This document shows positions 8,512-17,465 of a stretch of DNA of 64,000 nucleotides, piece by piece. A model generated the notes under the pieces. It worked only from the letters and a program-made list of their open reading frames with translations. It was not told the DNA's origin and did no database searches. Position 1 is the stretch's first letter, and every line of letters begins with the position of its first letter. Source of the DNA: an alpha proteobacterium L41A (GTDB lineage Bacteria > Pseudomonadota > Alphaproteobacteria > Caulobacterales > Caulobacteraceae). Location of the stretch: the NCBI GenBank assembly GCA_000335735.1, contig AMYY01000008.1, forward strand, positions 35,454-99,453. Direction: 5' to 3'. The translations under genes were made by a program, and so were the position numbers.

Positions 8512-9668
8512 GTCAGCAGCGCCTTCAGCACGCCGTCCAGCACCGGGCGGCCGCGCTCGGTGGCGATCAGTCGCTCGGCCTTCAGCATCAGGAATCCGTC
8601 GGCGATCAGGTCCGCGACCGGCCCGCCTTCAGGCGACAGGCCGAGCGCCGACAACAGGGCGACAGGCGCGCCTTCGGTGGTGCGCAGGGCCAGCAGCAGC
8701 CGTTCTTCGGCGGCGTCGGACGGCGTCTGGGCGTCGCGCTCGGACCAGGGCGTGCGGCCGGAAACGCCCGCCAGATAATCGGCGATGCGTCGGTGGGCGA
8801 CGGTCGCGGTCCTGACGCCGTCCAGCGTCAGCCGGCCATGGGCGCCGGGGCCAAGTCCCAGATAGTCGCCGCCGCGCCAGACATGCAGATTGTGCGACGA
8901 CCGGGCGGCGGGACCGCGCGCATGGTTGGAGACCTCATAGGCTTCGAAGCCGGCGGCCGAGAGGACATCCTGGGTGGTTTCGTAGAGGGATGCGGCCCGG
9001 TCCTCGTCCGGCGGGGTCAGGGTTCCGCGTGCGAAGGCCCGGCCAAAGGCGGTCGCCGGCTCTATGGTCAGCTGGTAGGGCGAGACGTGTTCGAATCCGA
9101 GCGCCAGCGCCGCCGTCAGTTCGGCGGCCCAGGCCTGCGGCGTCTGGTCCGGGCGGGCGTAGATCAGGTCGATGGACAGACGGTCGAAGGCGCGGCGGGC
9201 CAGATCGACAGCGCGCAGGGCCTCGGCCGCCGAGTGGTCTCGGCCCAGAAAACGCAGGGCGGCGTCGTCCAGCGCCTGAACGCCCATCGACAGGCGGTTG
9301 ATCCCGGCGTCGGCCAGGGCGGCGAACCGGCCGGCCTCGGCGTCGGTGGGATTGGCCTCCAGCGTGATCTCGATGTCGCCGGCGGGCGGGAACAGGTGGC
9401 GGGCCGCCGCCACGATGCGCGCAACGGCGTCGGGCGCCATCAGCGACGGCGTGCCGCCGCCGAAGAAGATCGAGGCCAGTCGTCGCGGACCTGTCAGATC
9501 TCTCTGGGCGCGCAGATCGGCCAGTATCGCCCCGACCAGCCCGGCCTGTTCCTTGGTGCGCCCGCGATCGCGCACGACGTTGAAGTCACAGTAGGGGCAG
9601 ATGCGCGCGCAATAGGGCCAGTGGACGTAGAGGCCGACGTCCGATCCCGGATCAAGCGGATCAGTCAA
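8508..9668 (-). CDS. hemW: HemW-like radical SAM protein
   Basis: A 386-residue protein. The radical SAM cluster motif CARICPYCDF lies near residue 20 (C-x3-C-x2-C), preceded by GLYVHWPYC as in HemW. FFGGGTPSL (about 67) and SMGVQALDDAALRFLGRDH (about 135) follow the HemN/HemW pattern. HemW is a haem chaperone rather than a true coproporphyrinogen oxidase. The start overlaps the end of rdgB by 8 bases, giving the common rdgB-hemW operon. Confidence 0.92.
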   Translation of the reverse strand: MTDPLDPGSDVGLYVHWPYCARICPYCDFNVVRDRGRTKEQAGLVGAILADLRAQRDLTGPRRLASIFFGGGTPSLMAPDAVARIVAAARHLFPPAGDIEITLEANPTDAEAGRFAALADAGINRLSMGVQALDDAALRFLGRDHSAAEALRAVDLARRAFDRLSIDLIYARPDQTPQAWAAELTAALALGFEHVSPYQLTIEPATAFGRAFARGTLTPPDEDRAASLYETTQDVLSAAGFEAYEVSNHARGPAARSSHNLHVWRGGDYLGLGPGAHGRLTLDGVRTATVAHRRIADYLAGVSGRTPWSERDAQTPSDAAEERLLLALRTTEGAPVALLSALGLSPEGGPVADLIADGFLMLKAERLIATERGRPVLDGVLKALLT

Positions 9669-10263
9669 TCAGGGCGGCTCTCAGCTTGGCGAAGGCGACG
9701 GTGCGGTGGCTGATGGCGTCCTTGGCCGCCGGCTCCATCTCGCCGAAGGTCCGGTCGCCGCCCTTCGGAATGAAGAGCGGGTCGTAGCCGAACCCCCGAT
9801 CCCCGCGTGGCGGGAAGGTCAGATGGCCGTGAACCTCGCCCTGGACCACCACACAGGGGCCGTCCGGCCACGCGACCGCCAGGGCCGAGGTGAACCAGGC
9901 GGTGCGGTCCGTCGCGCCGATCTCTTCCAGCCGCTCCTCGACCTTCTTCATGGCGACGGCGAAATCCTTGCCCGGTCCGGCCCAGCGCGCAGAGAAGATG
10001 CCCGGCGCGCCATCCAGCGCCGCGACCGACAGGCCGGAATCGTCGGCCAGAGAGACCTCGCCCGACAGTTCGGCTGCGTGGCGCGCCTTCAGCATGGCGT
10101 TGCCGGTGAAGGTGCTCTCCGTTTCGTCGGGTTCGGGCAGGTTCAGCTGGCCGGCGGTGACGAGTTGGTAATTTCTGTCCAGCAACGCCGAGATTTCGGG
10201 AACCTTCCCGGCGTTATGCGTCGCCACCACGATCCGCATCCCCTTGATAAGCTTGAGATTCAT
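9661..10263 (-). CDS. rdgB: RdgB/Ham1 non-canonical purine NTP pyrophosphatase
   Basis: A 200-residue protein. It has the Ham1 signatures: ATHNAGKVPEI near residue 14, ADDSGLSVAALDGAPGIFSARWAG around 72-95 and RGFGYDPLFIP near 155. It hydrolyses dITP, XTP and ITP to monophosphates, keeping deaminated purines out of DNA and RNA. The first in-frame ATG is used; the internal MRIVVATHN (residue 9) is an alternative start. It is the first gene of the rdgB-hemW pair. A 17-bp palindrome lies about 40 bases upstream. Confidence 0.93.
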   Translation of the reverse strand: MNLKLIKGMRIVVATHNAGKVPEISALLDRNYQLVTAGQLNLPEPDETESTFTGNAMLKARHAAELSGEVSLADDSGLSVAALDGAPGIFSARWAGPGKDFAVAMKKVEERLEEIGATDRTAWFTSALAVAWPDGPCVVVQGEVHGHLTFPPRGDRGFGYDPLFIPKGGDRTFGEMEPAAKDAISHRTVAFAKLRAALID

Positions 10264-10303
10264 CGTCGATCACGCTCCTGAAACAGTCTATTGCCAAAGT
10301 TTA

Positions 10304-10320
10304 ATATCGTTAAACGATAT
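10304..10320. promoter_or_regulatory. Operator-like palindrome ATATCGT-TAA-ACGATAT
   Basis: A perfect 7-bp inverted repeat around a 3-base centre, in an A+T-rich patch 41 bases upstream of rdgB (minus strand) and about 150 bases upstream of the small gene at 10471. Its form is that of a dimeric repressor site. The regulator is unknown. Confidence 0.5.
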
Positions 10321-10470
10321 GTAACGTGCCTTTTTCGCCTGCACGGCCTATCTATTGATCGTCAGGAACGGGGTCGCAGCGTTCAGGACTTCCGGAAAAC
10401 CGGAAACGATCATGCGGCCAACAAATCCAAACGGCGATAATCGCCCAAACACGAAAGACGGAGAACCGCG

Positions 10471-10587
10471 ATGCATACGATGAACACCTCGATGTGGCTC
10501 GACAAGGTCGGCGCTGCTTTTGTCAGCACCGTTTTGATCGCCGCCCTGCCCACCGCCCTGGTCGTCACCCTGTTCCAAGCCCTTTGA
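10471..10587 (+). CDS. Small single-pass membrane peptide, 38 residues
   Basis: An ORF too short for usual gene calling. It starts at ATG 10471 with GGAGA five to ten bases upstream and ends at TGA 10585-10587. The peptide begins MHTMNTSMWLDKVG and continues as one hydrophobic helix (FVSTVLIAALPTALVVTLF), the pattern of a small inner-membrane protein. A 25-codon frame follows at 10626-10703 but has no such pattern. The stretch 10264-10716 otherwise holds only the palindrome. Function is unknown. Confidence 0.5.
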   Translation: MHTMNTSMWLDKVGAAFVSTVLIAALPTALVVTLFQAL

Positions 10588-10716
10588 TCCCTCTCTTTGC
10601 GATCACTGGAGCTTTGACGACCTGCATGAAGACCGCGATGTATAGAGCCGCGCGCGGGTTCGCCGGACCCCGCGTGGCCATCGCCCCGCCTTCCCCGGCT
10701 TGAGATCAAAAAGACC

Positions 10717-11322
10717 ATGCGCCTGCCCCTGCCGCCAAATCCGCTGAAGCGAGGCGAGGCAAGCGTTCCGAACTGGCTGGGCGCGCCGATCAAGGCGCTC
10801 GGCCCGGGTTCGGTGTCCAGTGTGTTGAAGGTGGTTCTGGACGTCGCCTATATCCTTCTCTGGCTGATCACCGGCGTGCTGCTGCTGCTGGTCATCGCCG
10901 CGATCTTCATTCCCCTGGACAATGTGAACATCACCGTCAGCGGGGACTCCGGCGGTAAGCAACTGCCGCTGACGCGCACCCTGCTGCTGTTCGGTTTGGG
11001 CGCCGCGACCGCCTATTTCGGCGGGTTCATGCTGATCTTGCGCAGCCTGCGCCGCATCATCCGCACCCTGACCATGGGCGACCCGTTCCAGCCCGATAAC
11101 GTGCGCCGTCTGCGCCAGATCGGCCTGACCCTGGCGGTGGTGACCGGCGGCGTCTGGCTGGCTCAAGGCTTCGTCGCCAAGCGTCTGGCGCCTGGCGTGA
11201 TGGATCCGCAAGGATTCGGCGAACTGCTGACCCCCATCTTTTCCGTGTTCATCGTCTTCGTGCTGGCGGAGGTGTTCCGCGAGGGCGCGCGCCTGCGTCG
11301 CGAATCCGAACTGACGATCTGA
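10717..11322 (+). CDS. DUF2975 membrane protein
   Basis: A 201-residue protein with four hydrophobic segments (VVLDVAYILLWLITGVLLLLVIAAIFI, LLLFGLGAATAYFGGFMLIL, IGLTLAVVTGGVWLAQGF, LTPIFSVFIVFVLAEVF) and the characteristic MGDPFQPDNVRRLRQIG loop of DUF2975 proteins. These are usually encoded next to a small YozG-type HTH gene, as here (24-base gap). The pair may form a membrane-linked regulator, but the mechanism is unknown. Confidence 0.9.
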   Translation: MRLPLPPNPLKRGEASVPNWLGAPIKALGPGSVSSVLKVVLDVAYILLWLITGVLLLLVIAAIFIPLDNVNITVSGDSGGKQLPLTRTLLLFGLGAATAYFGGFMLILRSLRRIIRTLTMGDPFQPDNVRRLRQIGLTLAVVTGGVWLAQGFVAKRLAPGVMDPQGFGELLTPIFSVFIVFVLAEVFREGARLRRESELTI

Positions 11323-11346
11323 GCCGTTTTGAAGTAGGATTTCCGA

Positions 11347-11586
11347 ATGGCCATCCGCGTCCAGCTCGACCGCGTCCTTGTGGAGCGCCGCATGTCGTTG
11401 ACTGAACTCGCCGACCGGGTCGGGGTGACGGTGGCGAACCTGTCGATCCTGAAGACCGGCAAGGCGCGCGCGGTTCGGTTCTCCACCCTGGACGCCCTGT
11501 GCCGCGAGCTGGACTGCCAGCCCGGCGATCTGCTGGCGCATGAGCCCGGCCCAGGCGACACCATCGAGGACGACGGCGAGGCATGA
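11347..11586 (+). CDS. Cro/CI-type HTH regulator (YozG-like), partner of DUF2975
   Basis: A 79-residue protein that is nearly all DNA-binding domain: MAIRVQLDRVLVERRMSLTELADRVGV, then NLSILKTGKARAVRFSTLDALCREL and QPGDLL. This is the YozG/XRE-like form, with the G-K-A-R-A-V-R-F-S-T-L signature common in DUF2975 pairs. Its ATGA overlaps the start of the Smr gene by 4 bases, so all three genes are probably cotranscribed. Confidence 0.9.
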   Translation: MAIRVQLDRVLVERRMSLTELADRVGVTVANLSILKTGKARAVRFSTLDALCRELDCQPGDLLAHEPGPGDTIEDDGEA

Positions 11587-12164
11587 GGCGAAAGGGCCCG
11601 AGCCGTGACGAGAACGGACTGACGCCCGAAGACCGTCGCATCTGGACCCGCGTGGCCGGATCGGTCGTGACGCCGAGGACGCGCAAGGCCGCCCGCGTCA
11701 CGCCCGGCGCCGAAACGCCGCCCGAGATCGTGGTGACGCCGATCGAGCGTCCGCGCCCGCTGGTCAAGGCGTCTCCCAAACGCACCGCTGTCGCGCCGCC
11801 GACGGAAAAGCGACCTTCGCCGAACAAGCCCAAGCCCGCGCCCGAGGATCTGGAGCCGCGCCGCAAGCAGCGCCTGTCGCGCGAACGCGATCCCATCGAG
11901 GCGCGCATCGACCTGCATGGCTTTGGCCGGTTCGAGGCCGAGGATCAGCTTCGAGGATTCCTGATATCCTGCCAGGCGCGTGGAATGCGTGCGGTGCTGG
12001 TCATCACCGGCCAGGGGCGGATGGGCGGCGGGGTGATCCGCTCGGCCTTTGCCGAATGGATGCATTCGCCCGCACTGCGCGGCGTGGTGTCGGGCTTCAC
12101 CATCGCCCACCAGAAGCACGGTGGAAACGGCGCCTTCTACGTCACCCTGAAACGCCGGACCTGA
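11583..12164 (+). CDS. Smr-domain protein
   Basis: A 193-residue protein. The first 100 residues are basic and Pro-rich and look unstructured. The C-terminal Smr domain begins at RIDLHGFGRFEAEDQL (about 108) and has VITGQGRMGGGVIR (about 140) and HGGNGAFYVTLKR at the end, the DLHG, TGxG and GxGxxxV landmarks of Smr nucleases. Stand-alone Smr proteins cleave or nick DNA or RNA; here the target is unknown. A bidirectional terminator follows. Confidence 0.9.
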   Translation: MRRKGPSRDENGLTPEDRRIWTRVAGSVVTPRTRKAARVTPGAETPPEIVVTPIERPRPLVKASPKRTAVAPPTEKRPSPNKPKPAPEDLEPRRKQRLSRERDPIEARIDLHGFGRFEAEDQLRGFLISCQARGMRAVLVITGQGRMGGGVIRSAFAEWMHSPALRGVVSGFTIAHQKHGGNGAFYVTLKRRT

Positions 12165-12174
12165 CGCTCACAAA

Positions 12175-12208
12175 AAAGGCCGGGCCCGCGCTGGCGGACC
12201 CGGCCTTT
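12175..12208. terminator. Bidirectional terminator between smr and the TetR gene
   Basis: A 10-bp perfect stem AAAGGCCGGG / CCCGGCCTTT with a 14-base loop between two convergent genes. A run of A precedes and TTTCG follows, so it can serve both strands. Confidence 0.85.
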
Positions 12209-12230
12209 CGAAAAGCGGCTTTGCTCTGGC

Positions 12231-12872
12231 TTATTTGGCGGCGATGGCGCCGGCCAGGATCACGTCGATCTGCTTGCCCATATGGTCGGACAAGGCCTGC
12301 GCGTCCCATTCGTCATAGGCGGCGCGGCGATAGTTCGACAGATAGGCGTCCCAGATCAGCTCGACCAGCAGACGGCTGTCGGCGTCCTTGGACAGCTCGC
12401 CCTTGGCCACCGCATCCTGAAGGATGTTGCTGATGGCGAGCAGCAGGTTCTTGGTCGCGGCGCGGGCGCGCATTTCGGCGGCTAGGGGCTGGAACCACGA
12501 GCGGGCCACGATGGCCTGGAACAGGGGCAGTTGGTCCAGCGACGAGTGATAGCCGGCGCTCAGCGCGCTGACGAGGCGGTGGCGGACGGGCTCGCCTTCG
12601 GGCGCCGCGGCCTCGACCACCTCGGCTAGACGCGTCATGTCCTCGGTCAGGACCGCTTCGAACAGTTCGGCCTTGTCTTGGAAGTTGGCGAAGACGGCGC
12701 CGGTGGACATGCCTGCGCCCTTGGCGATGTCGCGGATCGTGGCGGGCTCATAGCCGCGCTCGGCAAAGAGCGAGCGGGCGGCGTCCAGAACCTTTTGTCG
12801 CGTGCGAATCTTGGCGGCCTGGCGGCGGTTCAAGCGGGGCTCGACAGCGAGGGAGGCGACGGTATCTGTCAT
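12231..12872 (-). CDS. TetR/AcrR-family regulator
   Basis: A 213-residue protein. The TetR HTH lies at about residues 22-70: RTRQKVLDAARSLFAERGYEPATIRDIAKGAGMSTGAVFANFQDKAELF, with the usual helix-3 pattern G-x-S-x-G-A-x-F-x-x-F. The C-terminal ligand domain is generic. It is transcribed alone; regulated genes and inducer are unknown. The CPA2 antiporter lies upstream on the same strand, 190 bases away. Confidence 0.9.
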   Translation of the reverse strand: MTDTVASLAVEPRLNRRQAAKIRTRQKVLDAARSLFAERGYEPATIRDIAKGAGMSTGAVFANFQDKAELFEAVLTEDMTRLAEVVEAAAPEGEPVRHRLVSALSAGYHSSLDQLPLFQAIVARSWFQPLAAEMRARAATKNLLLAISNILQDAVAKGELSKDADSRLLVELIWDAYLSNYRRAAYDEWDAQALSDHMGKQIDVILAGAIAAK

Positions 12873-13063
12873 GTAATCAGGCTTTTACTCTACTTTCGGT
12901 CGCTGGTCGGGGCGGGCCCGGCAGCGACCTCGAATGAATATCTGAGCCCCTGGGTCGAACCGGAAGGGCGCTTCTGCTCCGCAGATGCAGTCATGGAGAG
13001 GCGCGCTTGCATCACGGAACCATGACGAAAATGGGTCCGGCGGCTGTCGATAGAAGGCTCACT

Positions 13064-14899
13064 CTACTCCGGTGCGGGATCGGTGCGGGCTGTGCGCAGC
13101 GTGCGGCGCAGCGCGCGGCTGGGGCGATTGCGACGCTCGATCGGGATGGCTGACTGGAAGGCCTTGCGAAACTGATCACGACGTTCGTGGACCGAGGCGA
13201 GCACCAGACCCATGGGCACACCCAGATCGACGAGGGTGTTTTCGGCCAGCTGCAGACTGGCCTCGGTCGTCTCCGGCACGGCGTCGGTGACACCCAGTTC
13301 ATACAGGCGGATGGCGTGCTGGTCGTCGCGAGCGCGCGCGATCAGGATCAGGTCGTCGCGCATGGACCGCGCCGTGGCGACCACCTCGTCCACTTTCGTC
13401 GGCGCGTCCATGGTGACGATCAGGGCGCGGGTGGACTGGACGCCACAGTGCTGGAGCATCTCGCGCCGCCCCGCATCGCCATAGAAGACATCAAATCCGT
13501 CACGTCGGCCGGCGGCGACGGCGCCCGCATCAGTGTCCAGGGCGATGAAGGGCTGATCGTGCGCCTTCAGCATTTCTCCGATCAAACGGCCGACGCGCCC
13601 GAAGCCGACGATGATGACAGCGCCGTTCGCCGCCCCCAGCTTTGGAAGCTCCACAGGCTGGCCTGCGGCGGATGGCTTGCGCGCCAGCTTCTGACCCAGC
13701 AGGGCGAGCAGGGGGATCGAAAAGATGCTGACGGTCGCCGACAGGGCCACGGTGTTGGTCAGCTGCGGCGGCGCGAGGCCTTCGACCAGGCCGGTGGCGA
13801 AGACCACGAAAGCGAACTCGCCCGCCGGCGCCAGAACGAGCGCCGTCTCCAGCGCCGGGCGGGCGCCCAGGCCCCAGAAACGGGCGAGGCTGAAGATCAC
13901 GCCGGTCTTCACGACCGTCAGAGCCAGGGCCAGGCCGAAGACGCCGACCGGATCGGCGGCGATGGCGTCCAGGTCCAGACCCAGGCCGACGCCGACGAAG
14001 AAGACGCCCAGCAGAAGCCCCTTGAACGGTTCGATGGAAACCTCGACCTCGCGCCGGAACTCGGTCTCGGCCAGCAGCACGCCGGCGACAAGCGCGCCGA
14101 TACTCATCGACAGGCCGCTGGCCTGGGCGGCGAGACCGGCCCCGACCACCACCAGCAGGGAGGCGGCGACGAACAGTTCGCCGCCCTGGTCGGCCTTGCG
14201 CGCCTTCGCCACCGACCGGAACATCGGCCGCAGAACCACGCGCCCCAGCAGCACCATCAGACCCAGGCCGATGGCGGCCGGAACCAGGGTGAACAGGGCG
14301 CGCCCCAGCACGGCGGGATCCAGCGCGCCGCCCTGCTGGGCCAGGGCCGCCAGGACGGTGACCGTGATCAGGATCGGGGCGACCGACAGATCCTGAGCCA
14401 GCAGGATGGCGAAGGTGGAACGGCCGACCGTTCCCTTCAGCCGCCCCCGCTCGGCCAGCACGGGCATCACCACAGCCGTCGAGGACAGGGCGAGGCCCAT
14501 GCCCAGCACCACGGCGCTGGCCAGGGTCTGGCCCATCAGCATGAAGCCGCCCGCCAGCACGGCGGTGCAGACGACGACCTGCATCAGTCCCAGGCCGAAC
14601 ACGAGCCGGCGCATAGCGCGCAGCCGCTCCCACGACAGCTCCAGACCGATCATGAACAACAGGAAGGCGACGCCCAGTTCCGACAACTGCGCCAATTGGC
14701 CCGGATCGCGGATGGTCAGCCACGACAGCCAGGGCAGGCTTTGCGCGAACCGGCCCAGGCCGTCCGGGCCCAGCAAAACGCCCGCAGCGAGGAAGCCCAG
14801 CACGGGGCTGACCTTCAGCCGATTGACCAGGGGCACGATGACGCCTGCGGCCGCCAGAAAGACCACCAGATCCTTATAGTCGCCGCCCTGACCGTGCAT
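13064..14899 (-). CDS. CPA2-family monovalent cation:proton antiporter (KefB/KefC-like)
   Basis: A 611-residue protein. The first 390 residues form the transporter with about a dozen membrane helices (LGFLAAGVLLGPDGLG, GVAFLLFMIGLELSWERLR, GLALSSTAVVMPVLAERG, LLAQDLSVAPIL). After residue 410 there is a TrkA-N/RCK nucleotide-binding domain (AVIIVGFGRVGRLIGEML, DVFYGDAGRREML). This is the Kef-type K+/H+ efflux layout, gated by nucleotide or thiol ligands. No KefF/KefG partner is adjacent. It is a single gene divergent from the M13 peptidase. Confidence 0.92.
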   Translation of the reverse strand: MHGQGGDYKDLVVFLAAAGVIVPLVNRLKVSPVLGFLAAGVLLGPDGLGRFAQSLPWLSWLTIRDPGQLAQLSELGVAFLLFMIGLELSWERLRAMRRLVFGLGLMQVVVCTAVLAGGFMLMGQTLASAVVLGMGLALSSTAVVMPVLAERGRLKGTVGRSTFAILLAQDLSVAPILITVTVLAALAQQGGALDPAVLGRALFTLVPAAIGLGLMVLLGRVVLRPMFRSVAKARKADQGGELFVAASLLVVVGAGLAAQASGLSMSIGALVAGVLLAETEFRREVEVSIEPFKGLLLGVFFVGVGLGLDLDAIAADPVGVFGLALALTVVKTGVIFSLARFWGLGARPALETALVLAPAGEFAFVVFATGLVEGLAPPQLTNTVALSATVSIFSIPLLALLGQKLARKPSAAGQPVELPKLGAANGAVIIVGFGRVGRLIGEMLKAHDQPFIALDTDAGAVAAGRRDGFDVFYGDAGRREMLQHCGVQSTRALIVTMDAPTKVDEVVATARSMRDDLILIARARDDQHAIRLYELGVTDAVPETTEASLQLAENTLVDLGVPMGLVLASVHERRDQFRKAFQSAIPIERRNRPSRALRRTLRTARTDPAPE

Positions 14900-15055
14900 C
14901 CGCCCTCCTTGCGCCTACGTATCTGACCCTGATCCCGGCGCTGTAACGAGAGGCCGCATCGGAATCATGAATTTTTTTTAAGGCGACACCCCCCCTCGCG
15001 GGACTAGGGTCCGCGCCGAGCCATCCAAATGCCGGGTGGGAACAGGGACATAGTG

Positions 15056-17179
15056 ATGAAACGTCTGCTTATCGGGGCCGCCGTCGGCGCCCTTCTTCTG
15101 CCCGCCAGCACGGTTTTGGCTCAGGATATCGGTCACGACCACGCCTGCATCGACGACGCCTGCACCATCGTTTCGCTGTTCTCGGGTGAGGAGACGGCAG
15201 CCGGTTGGCAGGGCGTCGATGCGCCCCGCTACGGAACCTGGGGTTTCGACATGGCCGGCCGCGACACCTCGGTGAAGCCGGGCGACGACTTCTTCCAATA
15301 CGCCAACGGCAAGGCGCTGGAGAAGCTGGTCATTCCGTCGGACCGCACCAGCTACGGTTCGTTCGCCCTGCTGCGCGAACTGTCCGACAACCGCATGAAG
15401 GAACTGGTGCTGGGCCTGGCCGACCGTACAGACCTGGCGCCCGGATCGGATGAGGCCAAGGTCGCTGACGCCTATCGTTCCTACATCGACGAGGCGCGCA
15501 TCGAGCAGCTGGACGCCCAGCCGCTGCAACCCTATCTGGCCGCGATCCGCGCCGCCGACAGCCATGACAAGATGGCCGTCTACATGGGCCAGACGGTCGG
15601 CCGCTTCGGCTCGTCCTTCTTCGGCACCGGCATCACCATCGATGCGAAACAGCCCACTCGCTACGTCGTCTCGACAGGCCAGTCGGGCATCGGTCTTCCG
15701 AACCGTGACTACTATCTGGACGCCCGCTACGCGGACAAGAAGCACCTTTACACGACCTATGTCGGTCAAATCCTGGCTATGGCGGGGTGGGACAAGCCGT
15801 TCACCACGGCCGCAGAGATTGTCGAACTCGAAACCAAGATCGCGGAAGCCCACTGGACCCCGGTCGAGAACCGCAACCGCGACAAGACCTACAACGAGTT
15901 CACCATCGCCAAACTGGCCGAGGATGCGCCGGGCTTTGACTGGCAGGCCTACTACGACGCCGCCAAGCTGGGCGGCGTGCCGCGCCTGATCGTGCGTCAG
16001 GACACGGCCATGCCCAAGATCGCGGCCATCTATGCCAAGACGCCGGTCGAATTGCTGCAGGCTTGGCAGACCTTCCACACCGCCGACGACATGGCGCCCC
16101 TGCTGTCCAAACGCTTCTCCGACGCCCAGTGGGCATTCCGTTCGCGCGATCTGTCGGGTCAGCCTGAGCAGCGCACCCGCGAGAAGCGCGCGATCTCCTT
16201 CGCCGAAGGATCGCTGGGCGAGGCTACGGGCCGGCTCTACGTCGCCCAGTATTTCCCGGCCGAATCCAAGGCCAAGATGGAAGAGCTGGTCGCCAATCTG
16301 CGCACCGCCCTGTCGAACCGGATCGACAACCTGACCTGGATGGGGACCGAGACCAAGGCGGCGGCGCAGGAGAAGCTGCGCAAGTTTACCGTCAAGATCG
16401 GCTATCCCGACAAGTGGCGCGACTACTCCGGTCTGGACATCCGCGCGAACGACCTGGTCGGCAACGCCGAGCGCCGCGGCCTGTTCGAGTGGAACTATGA
16501 TCTGGCCCGTCTGAACGAGCCGGTCGACAAGTCGGAGTGGGGCATGACCCCGCAGACCGTCAACGCCTACTACAACTCGGCCAACAACGAGATCGTCTTC
16601 CCGGCCGCGATCCTGCAACCGCCCTTCTTCGATCCGAATGGCGATGCGGCGGTCAACTATGGCGGGATCGGCGGCGTGATCGGTCACGAGATCGGCCACG
16701 GCTTCGACGACCAGGGCTCCAAGTCCGATGGCGACGGCGTGCTGCGCAACTGGTGGACGCCTGAAGACAAGGCCAACTTCGAGGCCCTGACGGCGCGTCT
16801 GGGCGCGCAATATGCGACCTACGAGCCGATCGCCGGCTATCACATCAACCCTGGCCTGACGATGGGCGAGAACATCGGCGACGCGTCTGGCGTGGCCGTC
16901 GGTCTCGAGGCCTATCACCTGTCGCTGAACGGCCAGCCGGCGCCCGTGATCGACGGAACGACCGGCGACCAGCGCTTCTTCTATGGCTGGGCTCAGGTCT
17001 GGCAGTCCAAGTACCGCGACGAGGCGCTGAAGCAGCAGGTCGCCACCGACCCGCACTCGGCCGCCCAGTTCCGCGTCATCGGTCCGCTGCGCAACGTCGA
17101 CGCCTGGTACGACGCTTTCGACGTTCAGCCGGGCACGAAATACTATCTGACGCCCGAGGAACGCGTCCGCCTCTGGTAG
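15056..17179 (+). CDS. M13-family zinc metallopeptidase (neprilysin/PepO-like), exported
   Basis: A 707-residue protein starting at ATG 15056 (MKRLLIG) with AGGGA 8 bases upstream; the frame extends 9 codons earlier without support. The signal peptide ends near TVLAQD (about residue 24). The peptidase M13 N-domain starts around 70 (KPGDDFFQYANGKAL). The zinc motif HEIGH (GVIGHEIGHGFDDQG) is near residue 545, NAYYN near 505 and the downstream glutamate motif ENIGDASG near 605. It probably trims peptides in the periplasm. A strong terminator follows. Confidence 0.93.
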   Translation: MKRLLIGAAVGALLLPASTVLAQDIGHDHACIDDACTIVSLFSGEETAAGWQGVDAPRYGTWGFDMAGRDTSVKPGDDFFQYANGKALEKLVIPSDRTSYGSFALLRELSDNRMKELVLGLADRTDLAPGSDEAKVADAYRSYIDEARIEQLDAQPLQPYLAAIRAADSHDKMAVYMGQTVGRFGSSFFGTGITIDAKQPTRYVVSTGQSGIGLPNRDYYLDARYADKKHLYTTYVGQILAMAGWDKPFTTAAEIVELETKIAEAHWTPVENRNRDKTYNEFTIAKLAEDAPGFDWQAYYDAAKLGGVPRLIVRQDTAMPKIAAIYAKTPVELLQAWQTFHTADDMAPLLSKRFSDAQWAFRSRDLSGQPEQRTREKRAISFAEGSLGEATGRLYVAQYFPAESKAKMEELVANLRTALSNRIDNLTWMGTETKAAAQEKLRKFTVKIGYPDKWRDYSGLDIRANDLVGNAERRGLFEWNYDLARLNEPVDKSEWGMTPQTVNAYYNSANNEIVFPAAILQPPFFDPNGDAAVNYGGIGGVIGHEIGHGFDDQGSKSDGDGVLRNWWTPEDKANFEALTARLGAQYATYEPIAGYHINPGLTMGENIGDASGVAVGLEAYHLSLNGQPAPVIDGTTGDQRFFYGWAQVWQSKYRDEALKQQVATDPHSAAQFRVIGPLRNVDAWYDAFDVQPGTKYYLTPEERVRLW

Positions 17180-17201
17180 GGCGACGCTTGTTCGAGAATG
17201 G

Positions 17202-17228
17202 AAAGGCCGGGGTTCGCCCCGGCCTTTT
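17202..17228 (+). terminator. Intrinsic terminator after the M13 peptidase
   Basis: An 11-bp perfect stem AAAGGCCGGGG / CCCCGGCCTTT with a TTCG tetraloop and T run, 23 bases after the stop codon. Confidence 0.92.
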
Positions 17229-17311
17229 CATATCGAGACAGGGCTGCTCGATTTCGGAGCCGTATCGAGAAATTGTCTAGGTTTCACGGGAGTTTGTCGG
17301 GGCTCCAGACG

Positions 17312-17430
17312 CGAAAAAGCCCGCTGCGGGGGATACATCGCAGCGGGCTTTCGCGCTCTTTAAAGAGCGGACGTTTCCTCCCCGAAACGCCTTCGAGTGC
17401 TGCGCGCTTGAGCAACGCTTGCCCTCGAGT
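17312..17430 (-). ncRNA. Candidate orphan small RNA with own promoter and terminator
   Basis: On the minus strand, between hisS and the M13 gene, a promoter-like pair is followed by about 119 bases with no convincing ORF. These contain GGGGAGGAAACGTCC, then the perfect 16-bp palindrome CGCTCTTTAAAGAGCG (17354-17369), then a 12-bp terminator stem AAGCCCGCTGCG / CGCAGCGGGCTT (17317-17350) ending in a T run. Three consecutive hairpin-forming elements with a G-rich single-stranded stretch resemble alphaproteobacterial trans-acting sRNAs. It could instead be the hisS 3' untranslated region. Confidence 0.5.
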
Positions 17431-17436
17431 GAGTTC

Positions 17437-17465
17437 ATTTGACGCAAGGGCGGGTCGGTCGTCAA
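17437..17465 (-). promoter_or_regulatory. Promoter-like -35/-10 for the candidate sRNA
   Basis: On the minus strand, TTGACG (17465-17460), 17 bases, then TCAAAT (17442-17437). A start near 17430 would give the RNA described next to it. The -10 is only a 4/6 match to TATAAT. Confidence 0.45.

Noticed and set aside
13187..14926. A 579-codon open frame on the plus strand opposite the antiporter gene
   Set aside because: Gln/Arg/Gly-rich and low in hydrophobics, the typical antisense reading of a high-GC gene; the CPA2 protein on the other strand has full family motifs.
14978..17056. A 692-codon frame opposite the M13 peptidase
   Set aside because: Arg/Val/Gly-rich antisense shadow without any motif; the M13 gene has a complete zinc site, start and terminator.
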